A stretch of DNA of 10,632 nt from an uncultured Gammaproteobacteria bacterium (GTDB lineage: Bacteria; Pseudomonadota; Gammaproteobacteria; Steroidobacterales; GCA-2729495): NCBI GenBank assembly GCA_937958785.1, contig CALGMY010000080.1:1-10632 (forward strand), read 5' to 3'. The notes under the pieces were generated by a model, which saw only the letters and a program-made list of their open reading frames with translations, did not search any database and was not told the DNA's origin. A program made the position numbers and the translations under genes. Position 1 is the first letter of the stretch; each line of letters begins with the position of its first letter. This document shows positions 1-7,037 of this stretch, one piece after another.

Positions 1-140
1 GCGTACGACGCGGTAGCGAGCAGTTGGTAGAGCGCGGCAGGCGTGCTTCCGCCGGAAAGCGCAATGGAGGCCGTGCCGCGCGCTTGCACCGCTTGTGCCA
101 GTTCGGCGCACACGGTTTCCGCCGCCGCATGGCTCAGCGC
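1..140 (-). other. Pgl-like (6-phosphogluconolactonase) N-terminal segment
   Basis: Within the open frame above, codons from about 21 onward read ALSHAAAETV, then about 14 helical residues, then the hallmark ASIALSGGSTPAALYQLLA near residues 44-62. The LSGGSTP loop binds the sugar phosphate in the Pgl/NagB family, and the ALYQLLA helix and following residues fit Pgl (6-phosphogluconolactone hydrolysis in the pentose phosphate and Entner-Doudoroff routes) better than glucosamine-6-phosphate deaminase. About 10 N-terminal residues of a normal Pgl appear to be missing and replaced by the GT2 start. Codon use differs from the window: all three Gln codons are CAA, both Glu codons are GAA, and ATT, CTT and GGA occur. 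The exact joint lies around 135-147. Confidence 0.7.
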
Positions 141-200
141 GTCGATGGCGCCCCGCTCGTTGCGGCAGGGCACGATCACGCTGACCGCGGGAGGACTCAT
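1..200 (-). CDS. Partial open frame: GT2 glycosyltransferase start joined in frame to a Pgl-like segment
   Basis: The frame starts at ATG 200, overlapping the preceding glycosyltransferase stop by four bases, and is open to the left window edge (66 full codons). Codons 1-20 encode MSPPAVSVIVPCRNERGAID, a standard opening of an inverting GT2 glycosyltransferase (beta strand plus the VPCRNE nucleotide-binding loop). GT2 relatives normally continue with a helix like ACLxSLLAQ and a further strand. Here the reading changes after about codon 20 to a sequence that fits the N-terminal part of 6-phosphogluconolactonase. No stop or frameshift separates the two parts. A functional GT2 is not possible from this frame, since its DXD region is absent from what is visible. 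The most likely explanations are a deletion fusion or an assembly chimera; the left end is outside the window. Confidence 0.65.
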   Translation of the reverse strand, partial: MSPPAVSVIVPCRNERGAIDALSHAAAETVCAELAQAVQARGTASIALSGGSTPAALYQLLATASY

Positions 201-1384
201 TGGGAGCCGGACCAGATGGCGCACCGCTGGCGGGCGGAACCCGCGGCATCGAGGTTCTCGCGGGCAAAGGTGGCGGCTGCATCGCGATCGGGTTCGAAGC
301 GGGCGGGATCGTGCAACGTGGCCTGGAGCCAGCCGGCCGCTGCCTGCCAGTCACCCTGCTCCACCACCATGGATGCCGCAAGATGGCCCAGCAGGAACTC
401 GATGCCGGGCGTCCGGGTCACGATGCACAGGCAGCGGCAGGCCATGGCCTCCTTGACGGCGTTCGGCAGCCGCTCGGCGGGCGACCGGGAGAGGAGCAAC
501 AGCACGCTCGCGCGGGCGAGCAGGCCGTAGACCTCGCTGTGACCGATGCCGCCGGTGAAGTGCACCCGGCCCGCGACGCCGGCCTCCCGGGCCAGACTCT
601 CCAGCCGCGGGCGGTCGGGCCCCTCCCCCACGACGGTCAGCCGGGCCTCCCCGTGGTTGGCCGCGACGGCGGCGAAGGCCCGGATAACGTCGTCCACGCC
701 CTTGTTCTCCTCCAAGCGCGCGACCGTCACGAACTCCCCGGGGACCTTCTGGCTGCAATCGACCGGCACCTGTGCCAGCTCGATCCCGTGGAGGCTGACA
801 TGGACCCGGTCGGGATCGAGCCCGAGCGCGGCGAACGCCGGCAAATTGGCGGGGGTGATTGTCCAGAGGGTATCCACCTGCCGCGCCATCACGACAGAGG
901 GCGGAAACGCGTATACCAGGTCATAGGCATTGAGCGACATGGCCACGTGCACCCCCGGCACCCAGCGCTTTACCAGGTAGGCAAGGACGGCCGGGTAATG
1001 GCCCCAGTAGAGACAGAGTACCGCCGGCGGGGATGCGCGGCACTCGGCGAATACCGCCAGCATGCGTGGCAGGAGGAGAAGGCAGCGACCAAGCAGCACC
1101 GGCCGGGCGGCACCATGCCAAACCAGCCAGCCCACGGTGCGCAGGGTCATCCAGGGATGGCGGAGCGCGAAGGCGACTCCGCGCAGGACGCTGCCGGGGC
1201 TCCAGGAGGTAAGGTCCAGGCCGTCCAGGCGCCAGTCCCGGAGCAGGTCACGCGAACGAGGGTGGCTCGAGCGCAGTGCGCGCACCCGGAGCCGGCACCC
1301 GCCGGCCGCGAGCGCGCGTACCTCGACGCCGACGAAGGCCTCGGAGGGCCACGGGAAGACCATGGTCACCAGCATGACGTCCAT
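197..1384 (-). CDS. GT4-family glycosyltransferase (GT-B fold), WcaL-like
   Basis: This 395-residue enzyme should add a second sugar to the repeat unit at the cytosolic face of the inner membrane. The N-domain begins MDVMLVTMVFPWPSEAFVG, a start common in exopolysaccharide GT4 enzymes of the WcaL/AmsK kind. The donor domain carries VTVARLEENKGVDDVI (about 219-234), VVGEGPDRPRLE (about 251-262) and a complete EX7E motif, Glu304 and Glu312, in the SPAERLPNAVKEAM block. One oddity is LNAYDL near 151-156, where many relatives have His in place of Asn (HAYD or HGYD). The ATG at 1384 overlaps the methyltransferase stop (TGATG); ATG 1375 is a possible shorter start. The much longer upstream frame runs antisense-like through the methyltransferase and is not coding. 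The stop overlaps the next ATG by four bases (ATGA), so translation is probably coupled. Confidence 0.93.
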   Translation of the reverse strand: MDVMLVTMVFPWPSEAFVGVEVRALAAGGCRLRVRALRSSHPRSRDLLRDWRLDGLDLTSWSPGSVLRGVAFALRHPWMTLRTVGWLVWHGAARPVLLGRCLLLLPRMLAVFAECRASPPAVLCLYWGHYPAVLAYLVKRWVPGVHVAMSLNAYDLVYAFPPSVVMARQVDTLWTITPANLPAFAALGLDPDRVHVSLHGIELAQVPVDCSQKVPGEFVTVARLEENKGVDDVIRAFAAVAANHGEARLTVVGEGPDRPRLESLAREAGVAGRVHFTGGIGHSEVYGLLARASVLLLLSRSPAERLPNAVKEAMACRCLCIVTRTPGIEFLLGHLAASMVVEQGDWQAAAGWLQATLHDPARFEPDRDAAATFARENLDAAGSARQRCAIWSGSQ

Positions 1385-2313
1385 CAGGCACGCACCGCGA
1401 TGAAATGCACCGACGCCGTGGCAAGGTCCTCGTCCGACCACCGCCGGAATGGCATCGCCAGGTCCTTCCGGGCGACGGTCGGCGCCCGGTGAACCCGGGT
1501 CTCCCGCAGGACCCGGAAGCCGCTGGCATCGAGCCAGGCTCGATGCTCCGACGCCGAGGCCCGGTTGAGCAGATATGGCCTCGTGCCCTTGACCAGACGC
1601 CAGGCGCCCGCCGGATATTGGAGGTGCCCGTCCCAGCCCGACGTCAGCCGGTGGCTTCGCAGGTCGATGACGTGGGACATTGCCCCGCCGGGCACGACCC
1701 AGCGGGCCATGGCCGCGTAGGCCAGCGCCGGCTGCTCCACATGCTCCATCACGGCCTGGGAGTAGAGCAGGTCGACCGGCTCGGTCCCGGGACCACTGAC
1801 ACCGTCCCACGGCACCTGATAGGCCACCGAGATTGCGGATGGCCGCCCCTCCAGGGCAGCACGGATTCGGTCCAGGCGGGCGGCGAGCCCGGGCCCGTCC
1901 GCGCTCCCGGCCATGAGGTCCTGCGGGAAGGCGTAATCGGTCAGCCGCGGGACCACACCGGGGAATTCCTCGTCGCCCGGGATGGGCGCGCCGCGGGCAA
2001 GCAAGGCGGCGATCTCGTCGAGCAAGGTAAGGTTGCCGGCCAACGAGGCGTACGGGACAACGTCGAGGGCCTCGAGGCGGTTGGCTCCGGAGAGCAGGGC
2101 CGCGAGGCCGATGCCCAGCGAATCGCCGGGTCCGAGTTCGGCCACGGAATGGAATGGGCGTTCGATGCCCGCGTCGCGGAGCGCGACCAGATGACGCAGC
2201 CAGACGGAATAGCAGTAGCGCCCGCTGGACGTGCCCCCGGTACGGCCGCGGCGGGCGTCGTAGGCCAGGGGAAGCCAGGTCGCGAGCCCCTTGATGAGCG
2301 GTAGAAGCTGCAT
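1384..2313 (-). CDS. Class I SAM-dependent methyltransferase
   Basis: This 309-residue protein probably transfers a methyl group from S-adenosylmethionine to a sugar or glycan intermediate. Motif I is AELGPGDSLGIG (about 58-69), an acidic-Gly-rich SAM-binding loop. An acidic residue after the second strand is plausible at Asp84 (EALDVVPYA). A post-I region with LLYSQAVMEHVEQP (about 182-195) and a VVPGG turn near 206-210 match the methyltransferase 11 type fold. An 80-residue stretch between these motifs is longer than in minimal enzymes. The N-terminal GRYCYSVWLRHL is distinctive. The frame is open further upstream, but that part overlaps the glycosyltransferase in another frame; ATG 2313 has GAGG eight bases upstream. 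The TGA overlaps the next ATG by one base. Position between two glycosyltransferases suggests O-methylation of the repeat unit or chain end; the acceptor is unknown. Confidence 0.88.
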   Translation of the reverse strand: MQLLPLIKGLATWLPLAYDARRGRTGGTSSGRYCYSVWLRHLVALRDAGIERPFHSVAELGPGDSLGIGLAALLSGANRLEALDVVPYASLAGNLTLLDEIAALLARGAPIPGDEEFPGVVPRLTDYAFPQDLMAGSADGPGLAARLDRIRAALEGRPSAISVAYQVPWDGVSGPGTEPVDLLYSQAVMEHVEQPALAYAAMARWVVPGGAMSHVIDLRSHRLTSGWDGHLQYPAGAWRLVKGTRPYLLNRASASEHRAWLDASGFRVLRETRVHRAPTVARKDLAMPFRRWSDEDLATASVHFIAVRA

Positions 2314-2323
2314 CGTGCGCGCC

Positions 2324-3475
2324 TCAGCCCGCCGCCGGTCGGGACCGGCGGCGCCCGACGGCGCCCTCAAGGACGGTGATCGTCTGTCGCACAAGCCGCG
2401 GCACCGCGAGCTGATCGAGGATGATCCGGCGCCGTGCGGCCCGTGATTCCGGCGCGGGAGGCGCCAGGGCACACAGCATGGCGTCGGCGAGGGCGCCCGG
2501 GTCGGCGGGCTCGGCCAGCCGGCTGGCGTCTTCGAGGTATAGCGCGTTGTCCCCCACGCGGGTAGCCACCACGGGTGTCCCGCAAGCCAGGGCCTCAGCC
2601 ACCACGTTCGAGCAGCCTTCCGATCGTGACGGCACGCAGACCAGGTCCACCGCACTGTAGAAGGCCGCCATGTCCCGGACAGGACCGAGCCAGCGCAGGG
2701 CTGCCGCGAGACCAAGCCCTTCGGCCTGTGCCCTCAGGGTAGCCGCATAGCCTGGTGCGCCATCGCCCGCGACCACGGCGCGCGCCGCCGGCTGCACGAC
2801 CAGCACGCGGGCGACCGCCGGCAGGAAGTCCTCGAGGCCCTTGACCGGGTCCAGACGGCCTGCGGTGCCGATGACCGGCTGGCCTTCCGCGACGCCCCAG
2901 TCCTTCCGGAGTCGCTCCCGGGCCGTGGCATCGAAGTCAAACACCGTGCCGTCCAGGCCATTCGGCACCAGGTGCAGCTGGCCCGGGGGCCAGCCCCGGG
3001 CCCGGCAGGCATCGATTCCTGGGCCCGAGTTGGCGATCACGGCATCGGCCCGACCCGCCAGGAAGTCCTGGGCACGCACCAGCGCTCGACCCAACCAGTC
3101 GTGGCCCGCGCCAACCGCATCCGCGCCACGGACGCCCCAGACGACGGCCGGGCCCCGGCTGCCGCCGTCGCCCCAGAGGATCGCCGCGAGCACGTTGGCC
3201 GTCGGCAGGAAGGAGTAGACGACGTCGAGCTCCAGTTCCCGGGCCGCGCTCCGCAGCCGCCCGAAGAAGCCGGGGATGTCCCAGCGGCCGCGCTTGCGCA
3301 GGTGAACGAGGGGTACGCCCGCCGCGGCCAGCTCCTCCTCGAGGAAATTTCCCGCCCGGTACAGGACGAGGACCGACACGCCAAGGCCCTCGGCGCGAAG
3401 GGCCCTCGCGAGGCCCACCAGCTGGCGTTCAGCGCCGCCCACGGTGAGGGCACGGATCAGCAGGCCAATGCGCAA
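2324..3475 (-). CDS. GT4-family glycosyltransferase (GT-B fold)
   Basis: This 383-residue cytosolic or membrane-associated enzyme should add one sugar from a nucleotide-sugar donor to the lipid-linked repeat unit, with retention of configuration as is usual for GT4. The N-terminal Rossmann domain opens with RIGLLIRALTVGGAERQ, the family's glycine-rich acceptor loop. The C-terminal donor domain has GTAGRLDPVKGLEDF (about 203-217) and a complete EX7E motif with Glu286 and Glu294, followed by ACGTPVVAT. It has the full expected length with no breaks. Translation probably starts at TTG 3475, supported by GGGAGG seven bases upstream and three bases after the polymerase stop. It ends in TGA ten bases before the methyltransferase ATG; that gene's GAGG site overlaps this stop. 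Donor sugar and linkage cannot be inferred. Confidence 0.94.
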   Translation of the reverse strand: MRIGLLIRALTVGGAERQLVGLARALRAEGLGVSVLVLYRAGNFLEEELAAAGVPLVHLRKRGRWDIPGFFGRLRSAARELELDVVYSFLPTANVLAAILWGDGGSRGPAVVWGVRGADAVGAGHDWLGRALVRAQDFLAGRADAVIANSGPGIDACRARGWPPGQLHLVPNGLDGTVFDFDATARERLRKDWGVAEGQPVIGTAGRLDPVKGLEDFLPAVARVLVVQPAARAVVAGDGAPGYAATLRAQAEGLGLAAALRWLGPVRDMAAFYSAVDLVCVPSRSEGCSNVVAEALACGTPVVATRVGDNALYLEDASRLAEPADPGALADAMLCALAPPAPESRAARRRIILDQLAVPRLVRQTITVLEGAVGRRRSRPAAG

Positions 3476-3478
3476 GAC

Positions 3479-4753
3479 CTAGCCTCCCGGCACCGGCTGC
3501 GACGCGCGCCCGCGGCCGGACGGGCGCGCCGCGCGGCCAAGCAGGATAGCGAGGGCAACGCAGGCTGCGGTCACCAGGAACAGCTGCTTCTGCGCACCGA
3601 CGATCCCGAGCAGTTCGTTGCGGTGGGCGTAGAAACCCCAGTAGGCCAGCGCCACGGCCGCATAGGCCTGGATCGCGGGGTCGGGCGAGCGAAGCAACCG
3701 GGACCAGGCCGCGAGACCGAGGACGAACACGAGGCCGAAGGCCACCAGCAGTGGCCAGTCGCCGGCACTCCACATCTGCGCCCAGATGTTGTTGGCAAGG
3801 CCATGGTCAACGAGGGGAAACAGTGCCGGCTGGTAAAGGCCGTTGAAGCGCACGACTTCCCCGCCGAGGTCCGGCGTGAACAGCAGCAGGTGGTTTGTCG
3901 CCCCGAGCAGGTGATCGCTACCGGTACGGAAGTCGGTGCGAACGATCTCGTTCAGCACGGTCTGGGTGGTGAAGGGCTCCGATGTCAGCACGCCGTTCAG
4001 GTACCAGAACGGGTTCGTCACGCGCTCGGTGATCTCCTCCCAGTCGCCGGCCCGGAGCGGCTCCTTGAGGTTCTGGTAGGAGATGACGAAGAGCCCACCC
4101 GCGAGAATGGCGATCCAGTAGCGGGGCCGCAGCACGCCGAGCCGGAAGGGCGACGGACGGGAAAGCCAAAGCAGCCCGACCGCGATCAGGGTGGTCGCGA
4201 ACGCATAGCGGAAGCCGATCCACATGTCGAGGGCGAGCAGTGCCCAGCCGGCCGCCGCACCTGGCCGGTCCCGGCGCGTGAACGCGAGTACCGCGCCGAG
4301 CGTGGCCCCCATTTGCCAGAGGAGGTGCCCCCGTCCCACCAGCTCGATGACCTCCCGTTTGTCGCCGGTGAAAACGGCGGGACCGGACTCGATCACGGTC
4401 ACGACCACGCCGAGGGCGCCGAGGGAGAGCGCGATCCAGGTGGCGAGCGCTGAATCCTCAAGTATCCAGGCAGGCGGGGGCCGGTTGCGGTCCCAGGCGT
4501 CCCAGAGGATGCCCGCCGCCACGATCAGGATCACGACCACCGCCATGATCGTGATGGCCTCCGGCTCGATCGCCACCGGCAGCTTGACCGGGCTATCCGG
4601 CGTCGTAGGGCTCAGCGTGTAGCCCACCAGCGCGGGCAGGAAGTACAGCAGCGCGGCGAAGAACGCCACGGTGAAGCCGTCGACCCGGCGCCGGGCCGCC
4701 AGGAAGTACCCTGCCCCGGCCAGCGCCACGAGGATGTAGAGGACCCGCACCAC
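3479..4753 (-). CDS. Probable Wzy-type repeat-unit polymerase (multispan membrane protein)
   Basis: This predicted 424-residue membrane protein has about 10-12 hydrophobic segments. A long hydrophilic loop (about 228-332) lies between spans near 212-226 and 333-350, a topology typical of O-antigen and capsule polymerases, which join flipped repeat units on the periplasmic face. Wzy proteins are poorly conserved, so the call rests on topology, size and position between the flippase and the glycosyltransferases. The loop contains RTDFRTGSD and an LFTPDLGGE block; a later AHRNELLG stretch follows the penultimate helices. Two GTG codons (4753, 4750) and a TTG (4762) could start it. I chose GTG 4753 because a GGCAGG-type site sits nine bases upstream; TTG 4762 would abut that site. 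The start overlaps or touches the flippase stop. The TAG lies three bases before the next start. An O-antigen ligase is a less likely alternative. Confidence 0.75.
   Translation of the reverse strand: MVRVLYILVALAGAGYFLAARRRVDGFTVAFFAALLYFLPALVGYTLSPTTPDSPVKLPVAIEPEAITIMAVVVILIVAAGILWDAWDRNRPPPAWILEDSALATWIALSLGALGVVVTVIESGPAVFTGDKREVIELVGRGHLLWQMGATLGAVLAFTRRDRPGAAAGWALLALDMWIGFRYAFATTLIAVGLLWLSRPSPFRLGVLRPRYWIAILAGGLFVISYQNLKEPLRAGDWEEITERVTNPFWYLNGVLTSEPFTTQTVLNEIVRTDFRTGSDHLLGATNHLLLFTPDLGGEVVRFNGLYQPALFPLVDHGLANNIWAQMWSAGDWPLLVAFGLVFVLGLAAWSRLLRSPDPAIQAYAAVALAYWGFYAHRNELLGIVGAQKQLFLVTAACVALAILLGRAARPSGRGRASQPVPGG
3483..3488 (-). promoter_or_regulatory. Strong Shine-Dalgarno for a TTG-started glycosyltransferase
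   Basis: The minus strand carries GGGAGG, then seven bases, then TTG at 3475. The site lies inside the last codons of the polymerase gene. The strong match and correct spacing decide for the rare TTG start, and no ATG lies near enough to keep the N-terminal RIGLLIRALTVGGAER motif. Confidence 0.7.
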
Positions 4754-4758
4754 GGCCG

Positions 4759-6135
4759 TCAACCTGCCTGCGGCGAGGCGCGCCGGACCAGGTCGAAGGG
4801 GGTGACGTCGAGGCCTAGCTGCAGCCGGATCACGACGACCGCGCCAATGTTCCAGGAAGCCTGGGCAACCAGTGAGGCCATGGCGGCGCCGACCAGGCCA
4901 AAGATCGGGATCCACAGTACGTTCAGCACCACGTTCAGGGCCAGTCCACCGGCCAGCAGCTGTACGAGGCGCCGCTCGAGGCCGGTCATGGACAGAACGA
5001 GACCGGTTGGACCCGTGAGCACGTTGAGCAGCTGCGAGATGGCGAGGATGCGCAGTGCCGTGGCGCCTTCGCGAAACTCGGGACCAAACAACTCCATGAC
5101 CAGCCCGGCGGCCAGCGCGAGGACGAGCGCCGCGGGCACGCCTGCCGCCACGGACAGGCCGTTAAGGACCCGCACCACCCGGCGCAACTCGGGGCCGGCC
5201 CCCGTGCCGGCGATGGACGCGAGCAGGGGCGCCACGACCATCTGCGCGCCGTTCATGACGAAGAGGACGACGATCGCGACCCGTGAGGCCACGCTGTAGA
5301 AACCCGCGGTCGTGGTGTCGGCGATGACGCCGATCATGACCGTATCGAGGGAGTACATCGCCACGAGGATGCCACTCGCGATCATCAGCGAAAAGGCAAT
5401 GCGAAGGTAGCCGCGAATGTGCTCGCGTGTGACCACCACGAGCCCTGGCGGTACGCTGCGCCGGAGAAGCACGGTGGTCAGCACGAGCGACAGGATCGTG
5501 CCGAGGAGGTACGCCCCCATGGCCGCTGCGCCAGTCAGCCACGCCGGTCGAAAGGCGGCCAGCATCAGCAGGCTTCCCGCGGCCACTACCGGCCGTACGA
5601 GACCATCTCCCGTCAGGGCGCTCGCCACCCGGCGCAGGCCACGCAGCGCGGCGGCGGTCAACTCCGACAGGACGGCGAAAGGCAGCAGCACGGCGCCAAC
5701 CAGGGCCGCCCGCCGGAGCCCCGGCGCGTCCAGCGTGCCCGCGACAGAGGTCCACAGCAGCGCCGCGCCAGCGACGAGCAGCCCGAGCCCGAGGCCGGCA
5801 GCCCGGGCGAAGCGGAGCAAGCCCCGCAGCCGCGGGGTCTCGCTGGCCGCCGTGAACTGGGCGACCAGCCGGATCAGGGTCGTGTCGAGTCCGAACTTGC
5901 CCGGAATCAGGCAGAGTCCGAGCCCCGCCAGCACGAAACCGTAGATACCGAACTCGACGGGACCGAGGAGCCGCGCTGCAAGGAGCTGCAGGCCGAGCGC
6001 CAGGAGCTGGGCAAGCGCCGTGACCGCCAGCACCTGCCCGGCACTGCGCAGGACCGCCGCCGACCCGGGCGCGCTGAGGGCCTGGTCGAGCCACTTCAAC
6101 GCGGGGTATCGGCTGGCGTCAATCGGTGTGTTCAC
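4759..6135 (-). CDS. Wzx-type flippase (polysaccharide biosynthesis protein, MOP superfamily)
   Basis: This 458-residue, highly hydrophobic inner-membrane protein should move the undecaprenyl-linked repeat unit across the membrane. About 12 or more membrane spans are visible. Family hallmarks include ARLLGPVEFGIYGF near 54-67, SLDTVMIGVIADTTTAGFYS near 262-281 and LFGPEFREGATALRILA near 349-365. Each closely matches the usual Wzx pattern, and the length is typical of the family. The start is GTG at 6135, chosen because a CAGGGA site lies five bases upstream and because longer versions would read through the Wzz gene. The gap after wzz is 26 bases. The TGA at 4759-4761 lies within the start region of the next gene. 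A general MATE-type lipid exporter is the only real alternative, and the neighbours make it unlikely. The sugar unit carried cannot be read from the sequence. Confidence 0.93.
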   Translation of the reverse strand: MNTPIDASRYPALKWLDQALSAPGSAAVLRSAGQVLAVTALAQLLALGLQLLAARLLGPVEFGIYGFVLAGLGLCLIPGKFGLDTTLIRLVAQFTAASETPRLRGLLRFARAAGLGLGLLVAGAALLWTSVAGTLDAPGLRRAALVGAVLLPFAVLSELTAAALRGLRRVASALTGDGLVRPVVAAGSLLMLAAFRPAWLTGAAAMGAYLLGTILSLVLTTVLLRRSVPPGLVVVTREHIRGYLRIAFSLMIASGILVAMYSLDTVMIGVIADTTTAGFYSVASRVAIVVLFVMNGAQMVVAPLLASIAGTGAGPELRRVVRVLNGLSVAAGVPAALVLALAAGLVMELFGPEFREGATALRILAISQLLNVLTGPTGLVLSMTGLERRLVQLLAGGLALNVVLNVLWIPIFGLVGAAMASLVAQASWNIGAVVVIRLQLGLDVTPFDLVRRASPQAG

Positions 6136-6140
6136 GGCAA

Positions 6141-6146
6141 TCCCTG
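6141..6146 (-). promoter_or_regulatory. Ribosome-binding site that sets the GTG start of the flippase
   Basis: The minus strand reads CAGGGA followed by five bases and then GTG at 6135. The frame is open well upstream, but those residues overlap the Wzz gene in another frame and have shadow-like composition. This site is therefore the best support for the GTG start. Confidence 0.6.
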
Positions 6147-6161
6147 CCCGACCGAAGCGGA

Positions 6162-7037
6162 CTAGGCGCCCCCGGCCTCGCCAGGCGTTTGCCGGGCATA
6201 ACGAAAGAGCAAGGCCGCCAACAGGCCGGCGAGGGCCCCACCCACGAGGCCGAGGACCGCCAGCAGCAGCCGCTTCGGACGCTCGGGCTGGTCCACATCG
6301 GGCGCTACGGCCGGGTCGATCACGCGGAAGGCATATTCGGGCCTGGAGTTCGCCAGCATGCGCTCGTTGATTTGCGCCTCCATGACCTTGGAGATGGCGT
6401 TGCGCAGCTCCACCAGCTGGGTCCTGCCGAGTTCGGCCTGCAGAAACTGCAGCCGCGCCTCGATCTGCTGGAGCCTGCGGGTGCGCAGTTCCCGGTTGGC
6501 GCGCGCCACGAGTTCGTTCGCCCATCGGGCGGCGAGCGCCGGGTCGTACCACTCGATGCGAATCGTGACGAGGGCCCGGTCCCGGTCCTCGAGAATCGTG
6601 CGGACTTGCCGGTCGAATCGCATCCAGCCGTCCCAGGCTGACGGCACGCGATCCGGATCTGTGTCGCGCCAGGCCTTCGCCTCGGCATCCCAGCGTTCGG
6701 CGAACAGGACGGGCAGCAGGTTCTCGTCGGCGATGAACTGCTGGACGAACTGGCGCGATTTCAGGACGGCCAGCGCCTCGTCCCTCTCCTGGCCTCCGGC
6801 ACCGTCGATACCGAGGTCGCCGCCGAACCGGGACAGGAGCCCGGCCACGGCCCCGCCCCCGAGGTCCTTGCCGGTCGCCGGCATGACGACCACGGCGGCG
6901 CGATAGACGGGGCGCATGAGGAACCCGGTGGCCAGTGCAATGGCCAGACCGACGACGGCGCCGCCCAGCCACCAGGCCCTGAGGCCGGCGACCAGGCGCA
7001 CGATGTCACCGAGGGTAACGACCCGGGGCGCCGTCAT
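6162..7037 (-). CDS. Wzz-type polysaccharide chain-length determinant
   Basis: This 291-residue inner-membrane protein probably sets polymer length as a polysaccharide co-polymerase. It has the Wzz architecture: a short cytosolic N-terminus, a membrane segment at about 22-42, a periplasmic domain with a helical, coiled-coil-prone stretch at about 170-228, a proline-rich approach to the membrane (DPAVAPDVDQPERPKR, about 241-256), and a second membrane segment at about 257-278. Only about 13 cytosolic residues follow, so no BY-kinase (Wzc-like) domain is fused and no Walker motif is visible. The ATG overlaps the stop of the export gene and has only a weak ribosome-binding site, so re-initiation is likely. 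The stop is TAG. It lies directly between the export gene and the flippase, as expected for a Wzx/Wzy system. Only its length specificity is unknown. Confidence 0.92.
   Translation of the reverse strand: MTAPRVVTLGDIVRLVAGLRAWWLGGAVVGLAIALATGFLMRPVYRAAVVVMPATGKDLGGGAVAGLLSRFGGDLGIDGAGGQERDEALAVLKSRQFVQQFIADENLLPVLFAERWDAEAKAWRDTDPDRVPSAWDGWMRFDRQVRTILEDRDRALVTIRIEWYDPALAARWANELVARANRELRTRRLQQIEARLQFLQAELGRTQLVELRNAISKVMEAQINERMLANSRPEYAFRVIDPAVAPDVDQPERPKRLLLAVLGLVGGALAGLLAALLFRYARQTPGEAGGA

Noticed and set aside
200..1492. A 430-codon plus-strand open frame opposite the second GT4
   Set aside because: It is antisense to a gene with an intact EX7E motif, and no homology pattern is visible in its translation.
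1385..1810. Upstream extension of the second GT4 to 537 residues
   Set aside because: The added part lies within the methyltransferase gene in another frame and looks non-coding; ATG 1384 fits the family start.
2972..4453. A 493-codon plus-strand open frame opposite the polymerase and GT4 genes
   Set aside because: It crosses the boundary of two convincing minus-strand genes and has shadow-like composition with no motifs.
6136..6972. Upstream extension of the flippase frame to give a 737-residue protein
   Set aside because: The extra 279 residues are Arg/Gly/Pro-rich and overlap the Wzz gene in another frame. GTG 6135 has its own ribosome-binding site.
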